This document shows, in pieces, positions 1 through 12,300 of a DNA stretch of 64,000 nt. Source of the stretch: Rhyacichthys aspro. Lineage: Eukaryota > Chordata > Actinopteri > Gobiiformes > Rhyacichthyidae. Position 1 is the stretch's first letter, and the number at the start of each line of letters is the position of its first letter. The translations under genes were made by a program, and so were the position numbers. The notes under the pieces are model-generated. The model was not told the origin of the DNA. It ran no database searches and saw only the letters and a program-made list of their open reading frames with translations. The stretch lies in the NCBI GenBank assembly GCA_036850595.1, contig CM072152.1:4607640-4671639 (forward strand). The letters are read 5' to 3'.

Positions 1-276
1 AACTCAAGCACTAAATTAAATATTTAACAATATTAACAACATGCATGTTCTAAGTCTTTCATCTAACCAACCACTTGTACTAATGAACTGGCTACTGGCT
101 ACTTTACCATATTTGACTGAAAATTGGTAAAGAAACAAAAACTCTATATATTTGCGCATTATTTTAAACTTCAAGAAATAATGAAGTGACTCTTTGTTGG
201 ACAACATTGTCTGTGCCGTTGAGCTACACCTGACTTATCATGAATAGCTTCACTAACCCTGTGCCCTCTCTTGCAG
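1..276. other. itpr1 intron 3' end
   Basis: This is AT-rich non-coding sequence upstream of the first recognisable itpr1 exon. It ends in a good polypyrimidine tract and acceptor (CTCTCTTGCAG at 266-276). No other feature is seen. Confidence 0.6.
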
Positions 277-312
277 CTGATTGCTTTTGATGATGAAATG
301 GATGTGGCTGAG
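277..312 (+). CDS. itpr1: itpr1 SII microexon 1 (36 nt, 12 residues)
   Basis: The exon reads [12 protein letters not shown] in phase 0, after a strong acceptor. The acidic stretch resembles the start of the mammalian SIIA segment (ISIDESENAE, from memory). The donor, GAG|GTTGAT, is weak, which fits a regulated cassette exon. Being a multiple of 3 in phase 0, it can be skipped without a frameshift. This is the least certain exon of the gene; support comes from position, phase, splice sites and summed insert length rather than from strong identity. Confidence 0.5.
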
Positions 313-3300
313 GTTGATCATCTTTTTTACTTTTAACTCCTGTTTACTAACCGTCTAAACGTGCTTGTGCTTCTGTAGTAGGCTTATTAGCATCACATAT
401 CCATTAGTAACATCTGTCTGCAACATAGTCCAGTCAGTCCACCCTGTTGTCTGTTGAGTAAAGTCCCTCTGTGATCCAATGCAACACACTAGCAAGTCCT
501 ATTAAAGCACTTAGAGCAATAGATAGAGTGAAAAAGTGCCTGAAAAGGTTCCCAGTGAATAATAAAAAGTGTCACACAAGGCCGTACTACAGTATGTTTA
601 TCAAACTTACAGTTAAGGTCAAAAGTTAAAGTGAGATACATTCAAGAATATATGTAGTTTTATATTTATAACCGCAAAACAATATATAAAGGGGATTGTA
701 CAGATATTGGATAAGACAATAAAGTAAAGATGTGAGATCATAAAAGAGTGAGACAGGAGATGTGACAGGTTGATATGTTAGTTCTTTTGGACAAGTAACT
801 TCTGCTTAATTCCTCCTGCACAATATGATGCAATAGGCCAAGCATCCGTAGATGTAGATACTGTGACACAAAATGATCTCTAATTCAGGTTTCTCACTGA
901 CTGACTCATTTAGAAATATCTACCAAAAAACACACAACAGTTTTATAGGCTTTGACATAACGCATATGCCCTCATTTCTGGCCGTCATTTTGTTAACTAA
1001 GCCAAATTATAATAATAAATATGTATAATAAACAAGCCCAGATGTAAACTATTAGCATTTTCACTGTTATATATGACATATGTAACTATTTATTTCATTT
1101 TGTCATGGAAACTGACACTGGTGTTGAATCCTTTCCTTTATCACTGAATGACTCTCATAGGTCATGACAACATTGTGCAGGCATTGTGGGTGTGACAGTG
1201 CAACTACATCTCACATGTCACTGTTACTAATATTATAACATTGAAGATCAACTATATGACCATCTACAGGCTGTCTATATACTTTATATACCTATATGAT
1301 TGGTTGTAAGACTTAGAGTAATATGTTCGCTTGCAATATTAGTTAGTTGACTTGATAAAACCAAATGACAATTTTTATCCTTTCTTTTTGTCTTCTTATA
1401 ATACAACAGTCATTATACTCAATAGATGTTTTTGGGGGGTAGCAGTGGCAGTGTAGTGTATAAAATGAGTAGGGCTATGTTAGTCTATTGAAAAAAATAC
1501 AGCATGGTACTATAAAAGTAGGACTTGTTTATCTGAAATTGTATGAGGGGTAGAACTAACAAATATATTTAATGTGATAAAACATACATGGCAAAACTGA
1601 AAAATGTATAATATATCTAATGTAATATAATATAATATGAATTGATATAACATGTGAATTCTAAACAATGTGCACCGGTGCTGGTATCAACGCAGTAAGG
1701 TTCACTGTGGGTCATTTCTCTAAAGCAGAAGTACAACATTTACTGCCGCATTAAATGTCAGATGCTGTTGCGAACTGATAAACTTTCACCTGTCATATTG
1801 AATCACGTGACCTTTAATCACATCCACGTTTATCACTTCACATACAGTTTTATCACACTATTTTTTATTTTAACTGTTTCTGTTATAGTGTTGAATTCAC
1901 ATGCATTTTTACCACGTCCACTTTTATCTATTAGTTTTTGTTACCACCACCCCTCATAAAAATGTGTTGTCTGTCTACCATTCAAAGAGTTTAGGCCAAC
2001 AGGAAAATGTTACAATGAGTTGTGAACATTCTGATGACAGACAAACTGCTTAATCAGAAGTCTGGTTGTGCATGTGAAGAGAACAATGATTCCTCAGAAT
2101 GGGTCTTTCCCGGGTTGGCAGGAAGCAACCAATTCCCAGTTTCCCTGTTATGTCTCCTCACGTGTGCGTTGTTTTCCCTCCATCTCCGCCTCACAGTGGG
2201 CCTGCATACCACTCGGTTGCAATGGAAATCCCCGCCTCGCACACAAAAACAGGGCTGTTCTTCCTAAAGACGAGCGCTTTGTCTCGGTGACTCCTCCCAA
2301 ATGTAGTATCTGAAAAATGTGTGTGCACACTCCCCACCGGACCCTTTTGGCACATGCCGTATGGCCCCATCATTCATCCGTACTGTCTATGTAAACAAAA
2401 GCACACAGAGAGATGACTGATGGTCTGCAGCATGTGTGGATATCATTTGGAATAGAATAGATAGTCAAAACTTTCCTTGGCCTTACAGGTGTTGCATAAC
2501 TTTTGCTGACCTCCCGCTCTACTCCTTGACCCCAACTGAAGTTTCCCAGCTGTCAGTTACCCTCATGTTTGTCTCACCACATCATCCTTGTAACTGTTTG
2601 TGTGTATCCAGGGAGAGTGATTATAGAACAGAGATTCACCCAATGACAGTGGTTCTCTCAGTCTGCTACAAATAGGAGGCTGAGAAAACAAGACAAAACA
2701 AGTCACAACCAGCCTGACACCTTTACCGTCGAGATTGATTTTCTATTCTCCACATACAGTTTGGTGGAGGCTAAATTGCAATCTTTGTTGGAGAGACGGG
2801 GGGTTAGAGAGGTCAGAGGGGGATGATGTCTTATTCTGGTGATGTAATGGGGTTTGTTGAGGATGCTTTTGAGTACGTAACCATGAAGCCAGGCTTATGT
2901 AAGGAACTATTTTAGTTCACGCAGAGAATGTGGTGGTCTCTGCAGTCACATCTCTGTGACAGCCACCCCACACATGTTTGAATTTTTATATTATCCTCTT
3001 AAGGTTTTAAAAAAGCGCTTGGATTTTGGTTTTGAATGTAACCTAGTTGAATAGTTTGCATATAAAAAGCCATATTGAAAGCTATAATTCTATATTTTTT
3101 CTTAAGACATTTTTTTCTTTACTGGAGAAGGTTTTCTGGAAGAAGAAATTTTGGGGTAGAGATCCCTATGTCCTGATATTACTGCTGTTTGTAAGACTAT
3201 AATGCAATACTCCAATTTCAGTTGTAACTGTATTTTTATGTTCTATCATTCACGTTAATAATAGATAGAACGGACAGTGCATGAGCCCAAAATAGACCTT

Positions 3301-6300
3301 ACAATGGTTATTTTAACATACATTTTAGATGCTTTTAAAGTATTTGGTCAGTCACAACCTTTCTCAGACTCCACAGTTCACATCCACTTTCCTTGTCTGG
3401 TCTAACCCATTCTGTTTACCCCACCTTCCCCTTCCTACCCACCTGCCCGTTCAAAGTCTACATAATCAGATTTACATACAGCAATAATAAAAGACAAACC
3501 TTATGTCACACAGGCTTTGAACAGACAGATAACAGCTGATAAACGTGTAGACTACAGTGGTCCCTCGTTTATTGCGGGGGTTACGTGCCAAAAATAACCC
3601 GCAATTGTAGTCAGCTTTATTTTTTACAATTATTATATATGTTTTAAGGCTGTAAAACCCCTCACCACACACTTTATACACTTTTCTCAGACAGGCATTA
3701 ACATTTTCTCACATTTCTCTCTTGTTTAAACACTCTCAAAGTTCAAACCTTAGCATCTATCTCTGCCTTTTGGGTGCAACCACAGGTGCCTTTGTCGGTG
3801 CAGAACGTTTCGTCGACTTTGTGGGTTTTGTCGGAGAGAAAACGTGCAAACATACAGCACTTCAGAGTCACATTGCTAGTGATCGAACATTTATGTAAAT
3901 TTGGCAAGCCAAACGCATTCTGTAGTGTACAGGAGACACGGCACAGAGCAGATTGATTGACAATGGTCTACAGTCCCTTAGCCAGGACACAGAACACAAT
4001 GCGCAAGTTCTCCTTTAGCCAATCAGGACGCAGAACACAATGCGCGTTCATACGCTGTAAAAAAATAAAGCATGCAAAATTGCACTAAAAAATCCGCGAA
4101 ACAGCAAGGCTGCGAAAGGTGAACCACGTTATAGTGAGGGACAACTGTACATCAAAAATGGTTAAATAACACAAACTGCATATATCCAATAAAAAATTTG
4201 CACTTAACTTAAAACAGTCCTGTCCATGGCTTAAGATGTGTTACTACATGGGACACAAAAACTTTGAGGCAGTGGAGTTCAAGTGTGTGGACATTTTAAG
4301 GTGCATTTATGGAGCTATGGATAAGATCTTGTTACTTTATAATAATAGTTACAGCAGGATGCAGTAAACAGTTACATAGAAATCAGTGTTTGAGTTAATT
4401 TGGTAACTAACTCGCGCTGCAGGTCTGGGCACTCAGAGGAACAGAGAGGGGCTGTGAGTGAGTGTAGAAGATTCAGGAGGAGCAACAGACCAAGTAACAA
4501 ACACTGTATAACAATCATAACAATATAGTCACATCCCATATCTTATATAGAAATATACTGATAAATCTTAAAAATTTCAAATATGGTCCAGTCCATTTTT
4601 ATTTTCAACATACCACGTGTCTTTTATGTATGAGTTAAAAACCTTCTATTTTATTGTCTGTCACATTGTTCTCATTGTTATGACTCTCATTGGAGAACCT
4701 CTGACCCTGGGTTTACACTTCTTTTTGGTAGACTGTATTTAACAGTCAGTAGTCTGGGAAAGGTTCAAAATAGAATTGGAAAAAGTTTGAGTAGCACCTG
4801 AGTTTGACCTGGAACAAATGCACATAAAAAACACATACACACAACACATTACACTCCTTTTGTCAAACGTAGCAGAGATAGCATCTGCAAGTTGAAAATA
4901 CTTATATCTTATCATTTTACTTTCATTTGCAGCGACACATTCACTTCAGCCAAAACTGCCAATCCTGTCACCACCTGCCCGAGCGCTGCAGTGTGACTCC
5001 ACTTGTCCTTGTTTATCCTCCTGCCTGTTGTTCTGGCCTGTTATTCCCCTCTTCACTCAAAAGGGGGTGCTGCAAACATTCTATAACCGCTTACATCGGT
5101 GTCCCAGATTCATTTAACCTAAACACTGCACGATTCTTGGGCCCCTGCCAACTCCCAGGCAGCAGTTACATAAGAGCAGACAATTTTCATTACTTTTCCT
5201 GGAATTTTAAGACTCTCCGCTGATGTGTGACCTTCAATGATAATTGGCAATAAAAATGCACAGGAGGCTCTTGCAGGAGGCAGTAGAAGGGCAGACTTCG
5301 AGACTGGGGTCTAACAAGTGAAGCAGCTGCTAATTGTTTGAGGCGAATTCTTGTTAAGGGAAAAGGGGTAGTGTTTTTGTCAGCTGTCATGTTCAGGAAT
5401 ACCTGGCATGTTCTCTGAAGACATCATTTTTAAATTATCCTGTTTCCTGCATTTCTTCCCATCCAGATGACGTAGAACAGTGTCACTGGGGTCTGGCTAT
5501 TTTAGGATTTGGTTGCAGCTCTTTTTTATTCTAGGTCTGTCCTCTAGCTACTTTACTGGCAAAACGCACTTGTGCATAGAAATATATTGTTTTCACATCT
5601 CACATGACTTCCTCACATCCGTATACGCCCCAGCTGTCATTGTGCTTATTTGTAAGCTATTCTCGCTATGAAGATTTGATCACACATTCCGAGAAGCCAG
5701 TTAAGACTGACTTTTACAGCTTCATTCAAGAATAAGAAACAGAAGGAAGCTGTAATAAGCTAAAATTAGGTCACTAATACTACTGAGAAGTTCAGCCATG
5801 TCTAATTACACATCTGATAAAACTTAAATGCAATATGCTAGCGCAGCCTCGTAAGTATAGCCTTTGTGTCATTGTTTTTCTTTAGAAATCGTTGATGTAA
5901 AAGGATGTTTGTTGCAGGGAAATTCCTGTAAGTTGCACTATTAATCAGCACAACAAACAAGGCTCAGTTTGACCATAAAAGGTAGCATGTTCTATGACGT
6001 TTGTCTTTCCCTGTTCATTGTATCTTTATTTTCATTTATAAAGACTTGTCACCTCAGCCAGTGCTTTTCATCCTTGTCAGTATCACTGTTGTACCAGAGA
6101 CACCTTTTAAACTGTGGTTGTTTGTAGGTTAGAGGTCGTGGAACAGGTTTTGTTGCTTTTTGACTTTTGAGAATGAATTCATGCTTCAAACTAAATGTCA
6201 ACAAACAAAGCCTATTAGTTTAGTTGGAAATCAGATACTTTTTATGTGGTATAAATTAAATTGGTAATAAATTAAATTAAAATTGTATTATGGCTGGCAA

Positions 6301-9300
6301 TAAATTCACAACAGGTAAAAAGCAAAAAAAAAGGAAGCAATTAAAAGTAACACAATGCAACTTTTTTTTTTACCATATAATGAATAGTCTCAATATGATT
6401 CAGAGACATTTTAATGATAGCTTGACAAAAAAATAATACCTCTTTTATAGACTAAGTGCACCTGGCTCCCCAGAGTTATCACTCTGAGTGGGCACATTAC
6501 CATCTCATTTTCTTTTCTCAGATCAACACACATCTTGTATATTATAGTGATATAATATGTAACAGTCCCACTGAAGTTCATTTCAATACATTGTTGTGTG
6601 TCTGTTGCTCCACTGCTTCAATCTGTGTCTCCAGACTAATACCTGATGGGATGAAGAGGCCATTAGGTGCTGGATCTGTGACATGGAAACAGTTCTATTG
6701 ATGATGCGACAGGCAGCATGTTATACAGCTCTTGGCTGAATATAAAGTAACCACGACGACATGAGAGAACTCTCTTGGGATGTAATGGTCTAGGTCAGAA
6801 AAACCTGCATAGAATGCATTTAAAATAATTGTCATTGTCAAGATTACAGGAAATGTTGGTTTCTGAGCTGGGAAAAAAACAGTAATATTACAGCTAAGAT
6901 GTAAAACTGCAACTGTAACTGCAACATCAGGTGGAAACCTTTCAGTTAGACATGGTTTAGCCCTGACACCCCCCCACACACACACACACAGACACACACA
7001 CACCCTTGTCCTGTAAGCTGCTGAACTGTAAATATTCTAAGAGGTTAGCTTCAGGATTTGGCCCTGGTTGCTACGTTAGCTATGTCTTTTGACTTGTTTA
7101 TTCTGGTCCACACCACCTTGGTCCAAGTCTTCCAACCTATTGAGGAAAGGGATTTTACATCACCTTTCAGTCTCTTCGGTGTGTTACTTAAGGTTAACAG
7201 TTGAGCTACTGTCCACAGTGAGGCCATGGTTTGGAATGGTATGCTGTTTATTTTCAGAAAAGGTAAACATTGTGGATTCTTAATCTTTTTGGTCCTAAAA
7301 ACTGATCTGTAAAAGTACTACAGAAAAAAAATAGGTTTAAAAAGAATCAAGAAGGATAAATTGTTCTGGTAGTTATAAAGAGACCCCAACCACCTGGTTC
7401 TATCCTCCCATTTTTATTTCATTTTTAGTATTTATATTTTCTGTGCCTTATCACTTTAGGTTAGATTGTAAGTATGGATTTTTTTTTTCTTTATCTATGA
7501 CATAAAGCGGCTGTTATGTGGGGTACAGAGTTACTTGTGCTTGACAGCAGGTGGTTAAGTGGCTTTCTAGAACCACTGAACACGTATCACATCAGGCGAG
7601 CTGTGTACCCACTTGTCTATAATGTGGTGGAAGCACACACTCCTGTTTTTTTTGTTTTGTTTTTTGTGCAGACACACTTTGTGCTTCTTGCCGCCATAGT
7701 TTAATGTTGCTTATCACCCATGCTTTCATTTTCTGCACTCTCACACAGCAGCATGTTTTTCGTCTGCTTTGTGAGTGCAGACTGCTCAATATTTAGACTA
7801 AATCGAGGTCTCGCTGCATCACTAAGTCATGGTCGTCGTAGTTGGCTTTCGGGTGCTCTTTTGAAACAAGGGCAACTCGACTAATTCTTAACTTTTGACT
7901 AACATCATCCTTCTGTTTTTAATCAGCTGGCACCTCCGCCTGAACCTGAAGTCCCTGCTGAGGTGTGTTAACACTCATAATAACCCGGCTGTTAACTCAA
8001 ATTTGTCACCACAAATCAGAGATCATCAGCCTAGTCAATACATTATCACTGTCTAAACATGTGTTCAGCGTCAAATATCTATATTTCATTAAATAAGAGG
8101 CAAACCATCCCCATATTTTCTCTGTCATTAATCATTATATATGGCTCAGAATTGTTTGTCTCACATTTATCCATTCCCTCTACCCTCCATTTTTCCTTCC
8201 ACCTTCTTGAGTCACGTCCAAGTTTTTGACCCTTTTTGTGTGGGGTAGGGGGGCTGAAGTCATGGGTGAGGTGATTTTCCACGGCAGATTAGTGCTTACA
8301 GTGTGTTAGAAGCTCACTGTGCCATTATGTAACATGAACAGAGCTTCCCCCCTGGTTTTCATGTCTTGTGTTTTTTTCCTAGCACTCCCTTTCTTATTTG
8401 AGTTATTTGCAATTTGGAATATGAGTGAATTAAAATGTCACCCAAAGTTCCCAAAGTGTGCTGAAAATAAGAAATCACATTAACTTGAACGTCATTACAA
8501 TGGATTCTATGACGTTTACAGTATTTCCATTCAAAACTATACTCAGTCCACCATTTTCTAATTTGCTCCACCATAGTCTTGAACTAAAATGTTTTTTTTT
8601 ACATGAATAAATTATGCTGTGTTTTGCACCCCTTATTGAAGTAAGGCACCCTTCAGACCTTGCATTTGAATCCATCCTTTAGTTGTCTGGACACATATGG
8701 TCAGCTCATGTGCTCTACTGACCTTGCATTTACCCGCACATTCGAAAACAATACTATGGCTTTTCATTTTGTGAATACAGCGCTCTATTTGAAATTATAC
8801 CTTTCACACATGCATGATCCTCCAGACTTTTCCTGACTCATTCATTAAGTTTTCTCACCTAGAGGATATTCTGGCTTTGTACAACCTCCAGAGCGGTGTC
8901 ATGTATGAACGATGTAAAGGGATCCTCCAAATGATCTCCCATAGTGGGTATAACTAGCATCAACACAAGTGGCTGGCTCCGTTGCCTGCTTTTTTTGTGT
9001 TGTATATGCAATTAAGCTTTACACCCCATAACTACTCACTTAAACTGCCATCTCTTGATATGTTTAAATGCAAATGTCCTCCAAAACAGATTTTCTGGCA
9101 TCCTCCAGAGAAATGTAAAAAGGGCTATTCTGAATGAGAGAGTTCATTTCAACTGGTACTATTTAGATGCAAAGTTTTACTTACTGAGCAGTATTCTTAC
9201 AGGAAATAAAGCACTCAGTAAGTTAAAACTGTTAAGCCTTAATGGGCCACTGTACAACTTTTTGGCTCCTACTAATTAACACCATCATAATAAACCCACA

Positions 9301-12300
9301 TTACTGATCTGATCACTTTTTTTTTATTTGAATGCCAGGTCTGAACTGGGCCTTATTGTCCTGAGCATCTAACAAAGAGCCAAATCTGTGGCAAACTCTG
9401 GTCTACTAATGAATGTCAGATTTTCTTGCATGAACCCTCGCATGACTTCGACCCAACCTCACTTTTTCCCTGACACTATTTTTCCCTTAACGGCACAATC
9501 TAATTTGTATTCTTTTCCTGCATGATAGTAATTTAACTAACTATGTGCACTGTATTAACAGGCTGTTTTAATTTCTAACTTCTTCCCAACTGGCCTTTCT
9601 ACCTTTTTTTTTCCATTTCTTTTCCTATGACACTGCTTGCTGCTTACTCACCTCACCTTTAAGGAGCTTGATCCCAACCTGCCACAGAAGCAACTGGAGG
9701 ATCAAAGGAGGGTACGTGCTGGGTTTAGACTGGCCGAGCTCTGGTACAGACCTGTGACATGCATTACAAAGCCATCTAACAAATGCAAATGTCTCTATTT
9801 GTGGTGTAAAAAAAGCTGTTCAGTGAAGTAAAAGGGGCTGGGGAAAGCACAAATTGATCAGTCATATGTTTTTTTTTTCCACACAAAGCTCATTTGTAAA
9901 ATAAAATATATGGTCTAGCATTTTTTTTAGAAGTGTAACATAATCCAATCATGGAGCAAACAAAGATACAGACAGGAAGTGTGTTCATGATAAAAAATGG
10001 CATTATCACAGTAGGATTAGTCACTGAAAGTACCTCAATGTAACACAAATATATTTTCATCTAGGCAGTGTGACTGAACAGGAAAAAATGTAATTTTACA
10101 GAAGTGTGTTTACTGAGATGTCTGAGTCAGAAATCACAATTAAATATAGCTTATCCAAACATGGTCATGTTATGATATGTTAAGATTTTAGCATAATTCA
10201 CTGTGATGACATCGCCTGGACAAAAATGAATATGCTTTGTGAGACTAAAAAGCTAGAGTAAAAATAATTTTTACCAGGCTAAATATTCTTTTTCTATTCT
10301 ATGCAAAGATATTTCTCATCAATCATTTTTGTTAAAGTGAATGGGTATGGCTTTGCCAGACTACCAATTTACCAAATCTTAAGTCCAGCTTCGTAGTGTG
10401 GTCATAATTCTGCTTTAACAGCCTACAATAGAAATAAAAAAAGAAAACAATAAAACTGATGGCGTTGATATCTTAAGGTCTTCCTGAATTATACTGTCAT
10501 TGTTCAAGATTGAAGTTCATTAAAAGATGGTCTTGTTTTAGCTGTAACTTTATTATTTTTCAGCACATAATGTCTTCCAGATGCTAGTTTGCACAGGTGC
10601 TAAAAATACAAACATTACTCTGACAAGGGACTTTAAAATGGTGTAATTATGAAATGGAAGCAATATTTACATTTCTGTCTGGCTGTCCTTCAGTTGTTTT
10701 ATTGCTATAATTATGATGTATTGTGATCTCTAAACTGGTAAGTGTACATAACCGGGGCCTGTGTTAAATTCTACAACACTGAAATTTGACAACTTGTGCT
10801 AACTTCTATTTTCGCTGGCAGGGGGAAGTTCTGCGGCAGATCTTGGTCAATCGTTACTATGGAAATGTCAAGCCTGGACAGCGCCGAGAAAGCATCACCT
10901 TCAGCAACGGACCATTGACGTCTGCTGCACCAGGAAAATCCCCTACAGGTTTTTACAGAGTTCTTAATAAAAACACACACACGTGAATCTGAAACTGAAA
11001 TTGAAATTTGGCAAGCTCACTCCATGCTATGAAAAAGTCAGTCACCAGTTTGATCTGTGTTTATTATTTTTCACACCTTTGGTTATTAAAGTATATGACT
11101 TTTCTGACACAGTTTAGAAAGGGAGCAAACTAAAAAGCAAAATAGGAAGGTTTGACATTTGTGTTACACTGTATGCTAATTTCAGATATACAGTAGTGTA
11201 TTAAAAGCACAGGAAAGTACCTCTGAGGAAGGAAAGGTTGAGTTGCATCATTGGAATAATAATTTCCACTATGCAGATTTGTTTTGAAACAATATCCTCA
11301 TAGTTATACAATTTATTTGGACCGTTACATGCTTTATAGTTTTTTTAATTGGAACACATTGAAAAGGAGCATGTGTACAAACTACTGGTTTATATTTGAC
11401 ACCATACAGTAAAGCGTGTCCTTCATGCACTGGTTTCTAATCTTTGCCTAATCTAGGCTGACATTCACGAACGCAATAGATTGTTTGTAACTGACATTTA
11501 CTCGTTGCGTGAGTCTCTCCCTGTCTTTCTCATCACAGATATGACTCATTGTTCACGGCTAATGCTTTAGAGAGAGGGAAGAAAGAATCAGATCTTATTC
11601 ACAGTCATGGCCTTGTACTCATCTGAGCCCTTGGCCCTCGTCTGCACTTGCTGTCTCCTCAGCATAACGCGGGACGTGCGGTTGCCAAGCGACCCGCCGA
11701 GCCTAGCTTCGGTCTAGAATGGGATGTGTTGTTGATTCAGCAGCTCATCCAGTCAGAGATGGCTCTGATGGGTGCTGTTATCTCACCACTCCTTCCCCGC
11801 ATGGCAGTGGCAGCCACGAATGCTCACCTTCAATCATTACCACACAAAAGGCAGAACTTAAAAAAAAAACATTGTCTACAAAACACCATTTTGTAAACTA
11901 TATGATATGATATTTTAATTCACCATCATTAGAAAACATTGATTCATGTGTAAATCATGCAACTTAACATTAGGAGTTTAACAGTACACGTGGTTGTAGT
12001 GTATATTTTCGGTACGGCCTGTATAGGTGTACCGTTTCAGTAATATTTTGTTATTAAAATGTATGATTCAGAGCTGCTGAACAAAGTTTCACACAGAGTT
12101 TCCGCATGGACGCTATTAATTGATGGACAGTAGTCAATCATGGATGCATTGCATGCATGGATGTATACTAATATATCCATTATTGCATGCTGTCACCGCA
12201 TCCGATGCAAACACCAAGCCAGAGCTTGAAGACCCTCCCACCTCACTAAGGTCTCCTGTTTGGCAACATTTAGGCAGTGTTGCCAATATAACGACTTTGT

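Larger units (their letters stand above)
313..7926. other. itpr1 intron within the SII region
   Basis: This is a 7.6 kb AT-rich intron. It holds the TIR element at 3555-4147, a dispersed repeat at 6586-6655, an AC microsatellite at 6975-7004 and TTATGTAA-type octamers at 2895, 5166 and (rest of the set) downstream. A GC-richer patch lies at about 2080-2400. The short reading frames here show no splice-consistent or family-like protein. Confidence 0.6.

Noticed and set aside
2022..2330. Several short overlapping frames on both strands near 2.0-2.4 kb
   Set aside because: A GC-richer patch generates long frames by chance; no splice-consistent exon of itpr1 fits here.
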